Assembly (NCBI RefSeq): GCF_025153525.1
Contig: NZ_JANZNR010000002.1
Location: 248,001-312,000 of the forward strand
Source: Psychroserpens sp. SPM9
GTDB lineage: Bacteria; Bacteroidota; Bacteroidia; Flavobacteriales; Flavobacteriaceae
Length of the DNA stretch: 64,000 bases
Direction of reading: 5' to 3'
Shown here: piece by piece, positions 33,124 through 42,045 of the stretch
How the letters are laid out: each line of letters opens with the position of its first letter
Position numbering within the stretch: position 1 is the stretch's first letter
Made by a program: the position numbers and the translations under genes
The notes under the pieces: generated by a model
The model's input: only the letters and a program-made list of their open reading frames with translations
Database searches by the model: none
What the model was told of the DNA's origin: nothing

Positions 33124-35472
33124 ATGAAACTCATACACTACATAAAAAAACATAAAAGGAAGTCTGTCGTTTTTGGAATACTTCTTATCGTGTATGCTTT
33201 TTGTTTACCTACGGAGTTATTTAAAGACCCAACAGCCACAGTCATTACGAGTAAAAACAAGGAGCTTTTAGGAGCTCAAATTGCTACAGATGGCCAATGG
33301 CGTTTTCCTCATAATGATAGTATTCCTGAGAAATTTAAAACCTGTATCATTCAGTTTGAAGATGAATATTTTTATGAGCATCCAGGATTTAATCCTATTT
33401 CGATTTTTAAGGCCTTAAAAGACAATATAAGTTCTGGTGAAGTCAAACGTGGTGGTAGTACTTTAACTCAGCAAGTCATTCGTTTATCCCGAAAAGGACA
33501 AGCGCGAACTTATCTTGAAAAAATCAAAGAAATAGTGCTCGCCACACGCTTAGAACTCCGCGATTCAAAATCTGAAATCCTGGCTTACTATGCCAGTAAT
33601 GCTCCATTTGGTGGCAATGTTGTTGGGTTGGATGCGGCTTCATGGCGCTATTTTAATAGAGATGCGCATCAATTATCCTGGGCGGAAAGTGCAACACTGG
33701 CTGTTTTGCCCAATGCCCCAAGTTTAATTTATCCTGGAAAAAATCAAGAGCGTTTATTAGCAAAACGAAACCGTTTACTCAAAAAATTATTAGACAATGA
33801 CATTATAGACGACTTAACCTACCAGTTATCCATTTCCGAAGCACTTCCTCAGAAGCCTTATGCATTACCTCAAATAGCGCCACATCTTTTACAAAAAGTT
33901 GCGCAATCACATCGTGGCGAACGCGTTCAAACCACTTTGGATACCAGGCTTCAGGAACGTATTAATCACGTGGTTAAAAACCAGTATAACATTTTAAAAC
34001 AAAACGAAATCCATAATGCCGCAGTACTTGTTCTCAATGTACATACCCGAGAAGTACTCGCTTATGTTGGTAATACACCAACCGATAGAGCGCATCAAAA
34101 AGATGTTGATATTATTGACAAACCTCGAAGCACAGGAAGCATTTTAAAACCCTTTTTGTACGCTTCAATGTTAGATGCAGGTGATTTGTTGCCCAATACT
34201 TTAGTAGCCGATATTCCAAGTCAGTTTGGGAGTTATAATCCCGTAAACTTTAATAAAGATTATGATGGTGTTGTTCCTGCAAGTCGTGCTTTATCACGTT
34301 CGTTAAACGTTCCTGCGGTTCGTATGTTACAAGACTTTGGATTGGATCGGTTTCATCAATATTTAAAACAACTCAATCTTAAAGATTTAAAATACAATGC
34401 CAACCATTATGGATTATCCCTTATTTTGGGAGGCGCAGAAAGTAATCTTTGGGATTTGTGTAAAAGCTATGCATCGCTCTCGTCTACACTCAATCATTTT
34501 TCAGAAACCTCGAGCGAATATTACACCAACGAATTTGTAGAGCCCACTTTTATGGCTTCGGAAAGCGTCGATTTTGGAACAACATCAACTGACAAAACGT
34601 TGTTTGATGCTGCATCAATTTATTTAACCTACGAGAGTTTAAAAAAAGTCAATCGTCCTGAAGGTGATGAAAGCTGGGAATTTTTTGACGATTCGAAACA
34701 AATCGCCTGGAAAACAGGAACGAGTTTTGGTTTTCGGGATGCCTGGGCAATTGGTACCACCAAAGATTATGTTGTAGGTGTTTGGGTTGGTAATGCCGAT
34801 GGCGAAGGACGTCCAGGTTTGGTTGGCGTACAAACTGCAGCACCTATTTTATTTGATGTGTTTGATATCTTACCTCATAGTGATTGGTTTGTAAAACCTT
34901 ATGACGAGATGCAAGAGGTAAACATCTGTTTAAAAAGTGGCCATCGTGCCTCACCTGTTTGTGATGACGTGGAGCCTACGTTTATTCAGAATAGTGGTTT
35001 AAAGACAGAACCTTGTCCGTATCATATTTTAGCACATGTGGATCGCACTGAAACCTATCAGGTCAATTCGTCCTGCGAAGATTTAAATGCCATCAAGCAT
35101 AAGTCTTGGTTTGTATTATCGCCTTTAAAAGCGCATTATTACAAGTCTAAAAATCCGTTTTATAAACCGCTTCCAAAATTGCGACTGGATTGTGCTGGAG
35201 AAGTTCAGGAAACTATGAATTTTATTTATCCGAAACGAAACAATTCGATTTTTCTTCCGAAGGATTTTAACGGCGAAACGAATGATTTAATTCTAAAAAT
35301 TGCACATTCAAAACCCGAAACTCAGGTCTACTGGTATCTGGATGAAACCTATGTGGGTTCTACGAAAGACATTCATGAATTGGCGATAATTCCGAAGAAA
35401 GGCAAACACATTATTACGGTTGTTGATGCATTTGGAAACGAAACAAAACGACAGATTTCTATTTCAGAATAA
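33124..35472 (+). CDS. pbpC: Penicillin-binding protein 1C (bifunctional glycosyltransferase/transpeptidase)
   Basis: A 782-residue class A PBP. A short cytoplasmic tail and one membrane span (residues 13-30) precede a GT51 glycosyltransferase domain with catalytic Glu79 in QFEDEYFYEHPGFN and RGGSTLTQQVIRL. The transpeptidase domain has Ser339-x-x-Lys342 in STGSILKPF, SLNVP as the SxN-type motif, and KTGTS at residue 530. A C-terminal BiPBP_C beta domain (about 690-782) marks the PBP1C subclass. It polymerises and crosslinks peptidoglycan in the periplasm. Placement near the alpha-2-macroglobulin gene follows the widespread yfhM-pbpC association, thought to couple protease defence to wall repair. 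Confidence 0.95.
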   Translation: MKLIHYIKKHKRKSVVFGILLIVYAFCLPTELFKDPTATVITSKNKELLGAQIATDGQWRFPHNDSIPEKFKTCIIQFEDEYFYEHPGFNPISIFKALKDNISSGEVKRGGSTLTQQVIRLSRKGQARTYLEKIKEIVLATRLELRDSKSEILAYYASNAPFGGNVVGLDAASWRYFNRDAHQLSWAESATLAVLPNAPSLIYPGKNQERLLAKRNRLLKKLLDNDIIDDLTYQLSISEALPQKPYALPQIAPHLLQKVAQSHRGERVQTTLDTRLQERINHVVKNQYNILKQNEIHNAAVLVLNVHTREVLAYVGNTPTDRAHQKDVDIIDKPRSTGSILKPFLYASMLDAGDLLPNTLVADIPSQFGSYNPVNFNKDYDGVVPASRALSRSLNVPAVRMLQDFGLDRFHQYLKQLNLKDLKYNANHYGLSLILGGAESNLWDLCKSYASLSSTLNHFSETSSEYYTNEFVEPTFMASESVDFGTTSTDKTLFDAASIYLTYESLKKVNRPEGDESWEFFDDSKQIAWKTGTSFGFRDAWAIGTTKDYVVGVWVGNADGEGRPGLVGVQTAAPILFDVFDILPHSDWFVKPYDEMQEVNICLKSGHRASPVCDDVEPTFIQNSGLKTEPCPYHILAHVDRTETYQVNSSCEDLNAIKHKSWFVLSPLKAHYYKSKNPFYKPLPKLRLDCAGEVQETMNFIYPKRNNSIFLPKDFNGETNDLILKIAHSKPETQVYWYLDETYVGSTKDIHELAIIPKKGKHIITVVDAFGNETKRQISISE

Positions 35473-35528
35473 CACATAAGGTGTATTAAATTATTACATT
35501 TGTTTATCTAATTTCTAAACTTTAAAAC

Positions 35529-35972
35529 ATGTACGACGTTGTTAAAATGCTCCATTCTTATTGGGCATATCTGGCTTTACTAATGATTGTTATTGCATCA
35601 TTGAATGCACTATTTAAATTTTTTGGAAACAAAGAATTTCAAGCTGTCGATTTTAGAATTTCGCTGTTTACATTGATTGTGATGCATATTCAACTCTTAA
35701 TAGGTTTTGTATTGTACTTCACATCGCCTTTCGGATTTAAAAACCTAAATGCCAATGGTGTTAGCGGTTTAGATTCTTTATCTCGATTGTTAGCCGTAGA
35801 CCATCCTTTTGTTGGAATTTTAGCTGTAACTTTGATTACGATTGGCTATTCTAAACACAAAAAGAAATTAACTTCTAAACCAAAATTTAAGATGCTAGCC
35901 ATATTTTATACCTTAGGTTTAGTTCTTGTACTTTCAAGGATTCCTTGGTCAAACTGGATGAGTTGGATGTAA
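35529..35972 (+). CDS. Four-span membrane protein, function unknown
   Basis: A 147-residue integral membrane protein with about four hydrophobic segments (YLALLMIVIASLNALFKF, SLFTLIVMHIQLLIGFVLYF, PFVGILAVTLITIGYSKH, LAIFYTLGLVLVLSRIPWS). Conserved-looking His residues at MLHSYW, VMHIQ and DHPF could bind heme as in small cytochrome b-type proteins, but no clear motif proves it. Such proteins are frequent in Flavobacteriaceae and are often mislabelled as ribosomal protein L27. It lies 56 bp after pbpC and ends in a strong terminator. Confidence 0.7.
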   Translation: MYDVVKMLHSYWAYLALLMIVIASLNALFKFFGNKEFQAVDFRISLFTLIVMHIQLLIGFVLYFTSPFGFKNLNANGVSGLDSLSRLLAVDHPFVGILAVTLITIGYSKHKKKLTSKPKFKMLAIFYTLGLVLVLSRIPWSNWMSWM

Positions 35973-36008
35973 AAAAAATGCGCTATGAATTCATAGCGCA
36001 TTTTTTTT
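35971..36008. terminator. Bidirectional terminator, 38-bp perfect palindrome
   Basis: Eight A, then ATGCGCTATGAATTCATAGC-type GC-containing stem, then eight T: the whole 38 bp is self-complementary. It overlaps the stop codon of the membrane-protein gene and lies 17 bp from the stop of the convergent hydrolase gene, serving both strands. Confidence 0.93.
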
Positions 36009-36025
36009 ATAATGATAATTTGTTC

Positions 36026-37093
36026 TTAGTCTACTTGTTTAATTAGATAAACATAAACAGGAAAGTGATCACTAAATCCGTTAGTAAATCCGCCATCAGC
36101 AAAACTTCTAAACGGGTAACCTCTGTAACGTCCACGTTTATTTGTAAGGTAAGTTTTATTGTAAATCCCTGCTTTATAAAATTTAAACGACGAATAATCG
36201 TCCGTTTCAATTAAAGGTTTGGTCATCATAATTTGATCAAACAAACTCCAGGCATCTCTATAGGCTGTTGTTCCGTAGCCTTTTTCAGTAAACATTTTTT
36301 CAAACGGGTTATAAATTCCTTTTAACTCAACATCGTCTTTATCGGCTTTAGCTTTTAAAACATCTTTTACACTGGCATTAGTTGGGTCGTCATTTAAATC
36401 GCCCATCGTAAATATTTTAGCGTAGGGATCTTTGGTTTGAATAGAATCGATAATGCGTTTATTTAATTTAGCGGCACCAACACGTTTAGATCGGCTTCTC
36501 GCTTCTCCACCACTTCTGGATGGCCAGTGATTTACGATCACATGAATAGGATCGCCATCTAATTCGCCACTAACCAATAACTGATCTCTGGTAATGACTC
36601 TATCGCGACTCACATCATCATAGATGAGCAATTCATAAGACTCATGACTTGTAGGTTTAAATAGTTTCTTTTGGTATAATAATGCCACATCAATACCTCT
36701 AACATCTGGAGACTCATAATGAATAATACCATAATCTTTAGACAACAATAAAGGGTGATTCACGACATCGACCAAAACTTGGCGGTTTTCAACTTCACAA
36801 ACCCCAATAATAGCAGGCGTATTTCCTGTAATATCGGCACCAATATCGGCAATAACTCTAGCCATATTGTTGACTTTCTTCTTATAAATACCTGCTCTAT
36901 CTGCTTTTATCTCCATGATAGGGCTTCGTTCATCAAACTTAGTGGTATCGTTTATGGTATCAAATAAATTTTCTAAATTGTAAAATGCTACAGTGTGAAT
37001 TTTAAATCGTTTTTCTTTTTTTTCATCTTGTGAGAAGCCATTAAATGTCATTAAAAAACAGATAATCGCTAAAGAAAAATGTAATGGTTTCAT
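36026..37093 (-). CDS. Secreted endonuclease/exonuclease/phosphatase family protein
   Basis: A 355-residue exported member of the EEP superfamily (DNase I-like). The signal peptide is LHFSLAIICFLMTFNGFSQ. Catalytic motifs are visible: VAFYNLENLFD (Asn, metal site), GVCEVENRQVL (catalytic Glu), VNHWPSRSGGEARSRSKR (His and basic loop), TMGDLNDDPTN (Asp, Asn) and GFSDHFPVYV (Asp-His). It probably hydrolyses phosphodiester or phosphate esters outside the cytoplasm. It is divergent from a TonB receptor and DUF5689 lipoprotein, which suggests uptake of nucleic-acid or phosphate-containing material. A second EEP gene without a signal peptide is at 55313. Confidence 0.92.
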   Translation of the reverse strand: MKPLHFSLAIICFLMTFNGFSQDEKKEKRFKIHTVAFYNLENLFDTINDTTKFDERSPIMEIKADRAGIYKKKVNNMARVIADIGADITGNTPAIIGVCEVENRQVLVDVVNHPLLLSKDYGIIHYESPDVRGIDVALLYQKKLFKPTSHESYELLIYDDVSRDRVITRDQLLVSGELDGDPIHVIVNHWPSRSGGEARSRSKRVGAAKLNKRIIDSIQTKDPYAKIFTMGDLNDDPTNASVKDVLKAKADKDDVELKGIYNPFEKMFTEKGYGTTAYRDAWSLFDQIMMTKPLIETDDYSSFKFYKAGIYNKTYLTNKRGRYRGYPFRSFADGGFTNGFSDHFPVYVYLIKQVD

Positions 37094-37166
37094 AGTTTAT
37101 ATATTATGTTATCGTTATGATGTTTACAAATGTCGAGCCAAAAGTATGTATTTATTATAAATAATG

Positions 37167-37174
37167 TAAATTTG
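37167..37174 (+). promoter_or_regulatory. Candidate -7 promoter box of the TonB receptor gene
   Basis: TAAATTTG matches the Bacteroidota TAnnTTTG box exactly. The predicted start site would leave a leader of about 50 nt before the ATG at 37231. A clear -33 TTG is not visible at the expected spacing. Confidence 0.5.
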
Positions 37175-37230
37175 CACGCTTTAAATAACTATTATTTAAT
37201 GCACAAGAACTATTAATCTTAAAATAAGGC

Positions 37231-40077
37231 ATGAAAAAAAGTTTTTTTATTTTTTTATTCGGAATTTTTTCCGTGTTGACATCCTTCTCTCAAGAGACTA
37301 TTGTTAAAGGTAGTGTTTTAGATGGAACAACAGGAGAACCTATTCCCGATGTAACAATTACAATTGAAGAAACCTCACAATCTGTTAAAACTAACGCGAA
37401 TGGTGAGTTTCAATTTAAAACCATTGTTCCTCTAGGAGAACAAGTACTTAGAGTTGAAAAGCAAGGTTATGTTACTAAACGTTATCCTATTGTTGTTAAT
37501 GAAGGCCAAACCGTAGATATTAGCGGTATGACTCTTAGCTTTGATAGTGATAAATCTGATTCTTTCGTTATTTCAATTTCTGACGATAACCTGAATAGTG
37601 AAGATGACGGTCTAACCGATAACATCTCTGGATTACTTCAGGCATCTAGAGATCAATTTTTAAGTGCAGCTGCTTATGATTTTAGCGCCACGTTTTTTAG
37701 ACCAAGAGGTTTAGATAACGCCAATGGTAAGGTACTTATTAATGGTATCGAAATGAACAAACAATTTAACGGTAGACCTCAATGGGGAAACTGGGGCGGA
37801 CTTAATGATGTTCAAAGAAACCAGGAATTCTCTATGGGTATGACTGCTAATGATTACACCTTTGGTGATCTTGCTGGTACCAATAATATTGTGATGAGAG
37901 CTTCAAGATACCGTGAAGGTGGAAGAGTTTCTTATGCTTCGGCAAACAGAAGTTATACAGGCCGAATCATGGCGAGCTACAATTCAGGAATCCTTGAAGG
38001 TGGTTGGTCGTATTCTGTATTAGCATCTAGACGTTTTGGTGATGAAGGTTACGTTGATGGTACACTTTATGACTCTAACTCCTTTTTTGCTGCAGTTGAA
38101 AAGAAAATCAATGATAAGCACAGTATTAACTTCACAGGTATTTATGCGCAAAACAGACGTGGTCGTTCTACAGCTATTACCGACGAAATTCTAAATTTAA
38201 AAGGAAGACAATACAATCCGTTTTGGGGTGAATTAGATGGCGAAAGCAGAAACTCTAGAGTTAGAGAAATTGAAGAGCCTATCTTAATGTTAAACCACTA
38301 CTGGAATATTTCATCTAAATCAAGATTAAATACCAATGTTGCTTACCAATTTGGAAAAATAGGAAATACAAGAATTGACAACGGTGGAACCCGTTTAGTA
38401 TCTTTAAATGGACAAAGTAGTTATGTAGGTGGTGCAAGAAACCCAGATCCTTCCTACTACCAAAATTTACCAAGCTACCATTTGAGAGATGAAAACCCTT
38501 CAGCTTACGATTACGAACAAGCGTATTTAGCCGAACAGAGTTTTATTAACGATGGTCAATTAGACTGGAATGCTTTGTACAGTGCTAATGCTACTTTAAG
38601 AGCTCAAGGTGGTAATTCAATTTATGCCATTCAGGAAGATCGTAATGACGATTCTCAATTTACAGTCAATACCATTTTTGATACCGAATTATCAGAACGT
38701 ATACGATTAAATGCAATGGTAAGCTATAGAAATCTTAAAAGTGAAAACTTTGCAAACCTTAAAGACCTTTTAGGAGGTACTGGATATTTAGATGTTGATT
38801 TCTTTGCTGAAGAAGATGCTAATGTTATTCAATCTTTAGAAGATATTGCACAAAGTGATTTAAACAATCCAAACCGAATTGTACAAGAAGGAGATCGTTA
38901 TAAATACAACTATGAAATTGATGCTAATGTCCTTACAGGATTTGCACAAGCGCAATTCAAATACAACAAAGTAGATTTCTATGTTGGAGCCAATATTTCA
39001 ACAACAACCTACCAAAGAAATGGTTTGTTTAACAACGGTAACTTTGCAGGTTCACGTTCATTTGGAAAAAGTGAAAAATTAGACTTTTCTAACTATGGCG
39101 TAAAAGTTGGTGGTACTTATAAAATCACTGGTCGTCACCTTGTTGATGTTAATGCAAGTTACTTTACGAAAGCACCTTCTATTAGAAATTCTTTTAGCAA
39201 TGCTAGACAAAATAACGATGTTGTTATCGGACTAGAAAGTGAAAAAATACAATCTGTTGATGTGAGTTATATTTTTAGATCTCCAATCGTAAAAGCTAGA
39301 CTTACTGGTTTTTATTCTGGTTTTGAAGATGGTACAGATATCGGCTTCTACTTCACCGAAGACCTTGCAGGTTTAGGTTTAGATACTGGAGATGCGTTTG
39401 TACAAGAAGTACTTACCAATGTTGAAAAAAGACATATTGGAGCAGAATTAGGTATTGAAGCACAAGTTACCCCAACAATTAAATTAAAAGCTGCGGCTTC
39501 TGTTGGTCAATACACGTATAATAACAATCCAAACTTATATTTAACTAGTGATGATTTTGACGGCCCATTAACTTTTGGTGATGGTACAACAAATATCAAA
39601 GATTACCATGTTGCTGGTGGACCAGAACGTGCCTATCAAATCGGATTTGAATACCGCGATCCAGACTTCTGGAATGTTGGTGTGACTACAAACTACTTTT
39701 CAAATGCTTATATCGATGTTAGTAATTTAGCGAGATCAGCTAACTTTACTACAGACTTTGACGGTCAAGCTTTTGTTGATTATGATGAAAATGTTGCCAG
39801 AGAATTACTAAAACAAGAAGAATTTGATGATTATGTACTAGTGAATGTTGTTGGTGGTAAATCATGGCGAGTAGGCGATTACTTTATCGGATTCTTTGCG
39901 ACTATCAATAATATATTCGATCAAGAATACAAAACAGGTGGTTTTGAGCAATCAAGATTAGCTAAATTTGATAGATTAGCCGAAGACCAAACGCGAAGTA
40001 CTGGTCCTGTTTTTGGTTCACGTTATTTTAACGGAAACGGAACAACTTACTATTTAAATGTTTACCTCAGATTCTAA
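37231..40077 (+). CDS. TonB-dependent outer-membrane receptor with N-terminal regulatory-like domain
   Basis: A 948-residue outer-membrane receptor. A signal peptide (FFIFLFGIFSVLTSFSQ) is followed by a carboxypeptidase-D-regulatory-like domain (VKGSVLDGTTGEPIPDVTIT, residues about 23-105), a plug domain (about 110-230, with RPRGLDNANGKVLINGIEMN) and a beta barrel to the C-terminal aromatic YYLNVYLRF. It has no SusD partner; instead a DUF5689 lipoprotein gene follows after 64 bp. This differs from SusCD polysaccharide loci. The divergent secreted EEP hydrolase suggests a phosphate- or nucleotide-containing substrate, which is inference. Confidence 0.93.
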   Translation: MKKSFFIFLFGIFSVLTSFSQETIVKGSVLDGTTGEPIPDVTITIEETSQSVKTNANGEFQFKTIVPLGEQVLRVEKQGYVTKRYPIVVNEGQTVDISGMTLSFDSDKSDSFVISISDDNLNSEDDGLTDNISGLLQASRDQFLSAAAYDFSATFFRPRGLDNANGKVLINGIEMNKQFNGRPQWGNWGGLNDVQRNQEFSMGMTANDYTFGDLAGTNNIVMRASRYREGGRVSYASANRSYTGRIMASYNSGILEGGWSYSVLASRRFGDEGYVDGTLYDSNSFFAAVEKKINDKHSINFTGIYAQNRRGRSTAITDEILNLKGRQYNPFWGELDGESRNSRVREIEEPILMLNHYWNISSKSRLNTNVAYQFGKIGNTRIDNGGTRLVSLNGQSSYVGGARNPDPSYYQNLPSYHLRDENPSAYDYEQAYLAEQSFINDGQLDWNALYSANATLRAQGGNSIYAIQEDRNDDSQFTVNTIFDTELSERIRLNAMVSYRNLKSENFANLKDLLGGTGYLDVDFFAEEDANVIQSLEDIAQSDLNNPNRIVQEGDRYKYNYEIDANVLTGFAQAQFKYNKVDFYVGANISTTTYQRNGLFNNGNFAGSRSFGKSEKLDFSNYGVKVGGTYKITGRHLVDVNASYFTKAPSIRNSFSNARQNNDVVIGLESEKIQSVDVSYIFRSPIVKARLTGFYSGFEDGTDIGFYFTEDLAGLGLDTGDAFVQEVLTNVEKRHIGAELGIEAQVTPTIKLKAAASVGQYTYNNNPNLYLTSDDFDGPLTFGDGTTNIKDYHVAGGPERAYQIGFEYRDPDFWNVGVTTNYFSNAYIDVSNLARSANFTTDFDGQAFVDYDENVARELLKQEEFDDYVLVNVVGGKSWRVGDYFIGFFATINNIFDQEYKTGGFEQSRLAKFDRLAEDQTRSTGPVFGSRYFNGNGTTYYLNVYLRF

Positions 40078-40106
40078 AATCTAAAAAAATAAATTTCAAA
40101 AATAAT

Positions 40107-40123
40107 ATCCTCTTAATGAGGAT
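40107..40123 (+). other. Small intergenic hairpin between receptor and DUF5689 gene
   Basis: ATCCTC (40107-40112) pairs with GAGGAT (40118-40123) around TTAAT. It is followed by A-rich sequence, not a T-run, so it is more likely an mRNA stability or differential-expression element than a terminator. Confidence 0.4.
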
Positions 40124-40141
40124 GAGATAAAAAAGAAAAAA

Positions 40142-41524
40142 ATGAAAACAATTAATTTAAACAAAATCATACTACTTGCCTTAAGTTTAGTGGTATTTAA
40201 TGCTTGTGTTCAGGATGATGATTTTGACACGCCAAATGTTGAAGTTACAGATCCTGTTATAACTGGTAATATTATAGATATTGATGCTGTACTTGGTAAC
40301 TTAGCACAATCTGATGATGATATCGTTACTTTTGAAGGCACAAATAACTTTATGGAAGGTTATGTGATTTCTAGTGATGAAGGCGGAAACTTCTTTGAAG
40401 AAATCGTCCTTCAGGATAAGCCAGAAAATCCAACTGCTGGTATCGTGGTTCAAGTTGATGTAAATCCTTTATTTACAATCTATGACTTCGGAAGAAAAGT
40501 ATACGTAAAGCTTGACGGTTTATCGGTTGCTGTTGATAACGGTGTGGTACAATTAGGAAGAAGAGACGGAAATGAATTAGCTAAAATAGCTGGTTCTGAA
40601 ATGTCTGAATACATTCTTCGTACCTCTGAAGTGGCTACTATTGTACCTTTAGAAGTGAACATCTCTGATTTCTCAGAAGATCTTGAAAGCTTATACATTC
40701 GTTTAAGTGATGTTCAATTCAATAGAAATGATGTTCTTGGAGACAATCCAAAAACATTTGCTGCTGAAGATAATGACGATTTTGATGGTGAGCGCCAATT
40801 AGAGAGCTGTGCAGAAGGTTCTTCTGTGATATTAAGCACAAGTACCTTTTCAGATTTTAAATCGCTCTTATTGCCTGCAAATAGAGGAACTTTAGATGGA
40901 ATCTTAACTAGAGACTTCTTTGATGAATTCTATACGATTTATATCAACTCTCCAGAAGACATTAACTTTGATAATGCTGAGCGTTGTGATCCAGACTTTT
41001 TAGAATGTACAACACCATCAGGTGGAGGCGCTAACATCTTTGATGAAGACTTTGAAGGTTTTGGTACTTTTGCTTCTGAAGGTTGGGATAACATCAACAT
41101 TAGTGGCACAGATACCGATTGGTTTACTGAAAGTTTCTCAGGAAACAACTATGCTAGAATTTCTGCATTTAGTTCAGGAAACGCCGAAGCTAACGTATGG
41201 TTAGTAACACCTGCTATCGATTTTGATACTACAACTGGTGAAGAATTATCTTTTGATATCCAATCAAATTTTGATAACGGAACGATTCTTTCAGTTTGGA
41301 TTTCTACCGATTATGCTGGAGATCCTGAAACCGCAACATGGCAAGCTTTAGATGCGTCAATTCCTGTTGGACCATCTGGAGGTTTTGGTTCTTTTGAGCC
41401 TGTTGGACCAATAAACGTGTCTTGTATCGACGGAACTGTTAATATTGGATTCTTCTATGAAGGTTCAGATCCAAATGCGACAACTAGATACCACTTAGAT
41501 AACGTAGAAGTATCGGGTAACTAA
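40142..41524 (+). CDS. DUF5689 domain lipoprotein with C-terminal choice-of-anchor-like domain
   Basis: A 460-residue lipoprotein. The signal peptide ends in LVVFNAC (lipobox Cys near residue 22) followed by an acidic VQDDDFD. A DUF5689 domain spans about residues 30-280 (FEGTNNFMEGYVISSDEGGN, YVKLDGLSVAVDNGVVQLGR). A beta-sandwich of the choice-of-anchor J / MAM-like type follows (FDEDFEGFGTFASEGWDNIN to RYHLDNVEVSGN). It is surface-exposed by expectation and encoded directly after the TonB receptor, so it probably helps capture the ligand. The family has no proven function known to me. A terminator follows at 41543. Confidence 0.87.
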   Translation: MKTINLNKIILLALSLVVFNACVQDDDFDTPNVEVTDPVITGNIIDIDAVLGNLAQSDDDIVTFEGTNNFMEGYVISSDEGGNFFEEIVLQDKPENPTAGIVVQVDVNPLFTIYDFGRKVYVKLDGLSVAVDNGVVQLGRRDGNELAKIAGSEMSEYILRTSEVATIVPLEVNISDFSEDLESLYIRLSDVQFNRNDVLGDNPKTFAAEDNDDFDGERQLESCAEGSSVILSTSTFSDFKSLLLPANRGTLDGILTRDFFDEFYTIYINSPEDINFDNAERCDPDFLECTTPSGGGANIFDEDFEGFGTFASEGWDNINISGTDTDWFTESFSGNNYARISAFSSGNAEANVWLVTPAIDFDTTTGEELSFDIQSNFDNGTILSVWISTDYAGDPETATWQALDASIPVGPSGGFGSFEPVGPINVSCIDGTVNIGFFYEGSDPNATTRYHLDNVEVSGN

Positions 41525-41542
41525 ATTTAATTATAGATTAAA

Positions 41543-41580
41543 GGAGAAGCCGCATCTTCAAAAGATGTGGCTTTTCTTTT
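41543..41580 (+). terminator. Rho-independent terminator after the DUF5689 gene
   Basis: AAGCCGCATCTT (41547-41558) pairs with AAGATGTGGCTT (41562-41573, one wobble), then TTCTTTT. It ends the receptor operon and lies immediately before the next small gene. Confidence 0.88.
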
Positions 41581-41583
41581 ACA

Positions 41584-41976
41584 ATGCTTTTTGTTATGAA
41601 CACTTTTGATATTTTGTTTTTTAATGTTTTTAAGCATTATAAACCGACGCATAAGAAAAAAGCAAACACCATTGCTTTATTTTATATTTCTGCACTCCAA
41701 TGTAGTTTACTACTGTTATCTGGTATATTACTATCTGTCTTCTTAAATGAAATGAATACGGCCACGATGTCTTCAGGTAAAGCTTGGATGCTTTTTATTA
41801 TGGCCAGCCTCTTTATTTATTTTAAAAACTGGATTCAGTATAGTGGAAAAAAGAGAAAAGTGCTTAACGCTAAAAATAATAGTAAATTAAAACCTCAACA
41901 CTATAACATCTGGCTATTATGGGCATTACTTTTGGGCTGTATTGTATTATCTGTAATACTTCTTAGTGCACTTTAA
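41584..41976 (+). CDS. Small three-span membrane protein, function unknown
   Basis: A 130-residue membrane protein with three hydrophobic segments (about residues 29-53, 67-80 and 107-129) separated by a basic loop (YSGKKRKVLNAKNNSKLKPQ). The true start may be the second ATG at 41596 (MNTFDILFFNVFKHYK); the first lies just 3 bp after the upstream terminator T-run. No promoter-like sequence is evident between the terminator and the gene, so expression may depend on read-through. I do not recognise the family. Confidence 0.6.
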   Translation: MLFVMNTFDILFFNVFKHYKPTHKKKANTIALFYISALQCSLLLLSGILLSVFLNEMNTATMSSGKAWMLFIMASLFIYFKNWIQYSGKKRKVLNAKNNSKLKPQHYNIWLLWALLLGCIVLSVILLSAL

Positions 41977-41992
41977 AGCAAATAAGCCGTAT

Positions 41993-42029
41993 AAAAAAAG
42001 CCTCTAGCGATATTTGCTAGAGGCTTTTC
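41993..42029. terminator. Bidirectional terminator between convergent genes
   Basis: AAAAGCCTCTAGC (41996-42008) and GCTAGAGGCTTTT (42015-42027) are perfect complements with a 6-nt loop, A-rich on one side and T-rich on the other. It serves the small membrane protein gene and the giant adhesin-like gene. Confidence 0.93.
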
Positions 42030-42045
42030 TTTTATATAGAAGGTA

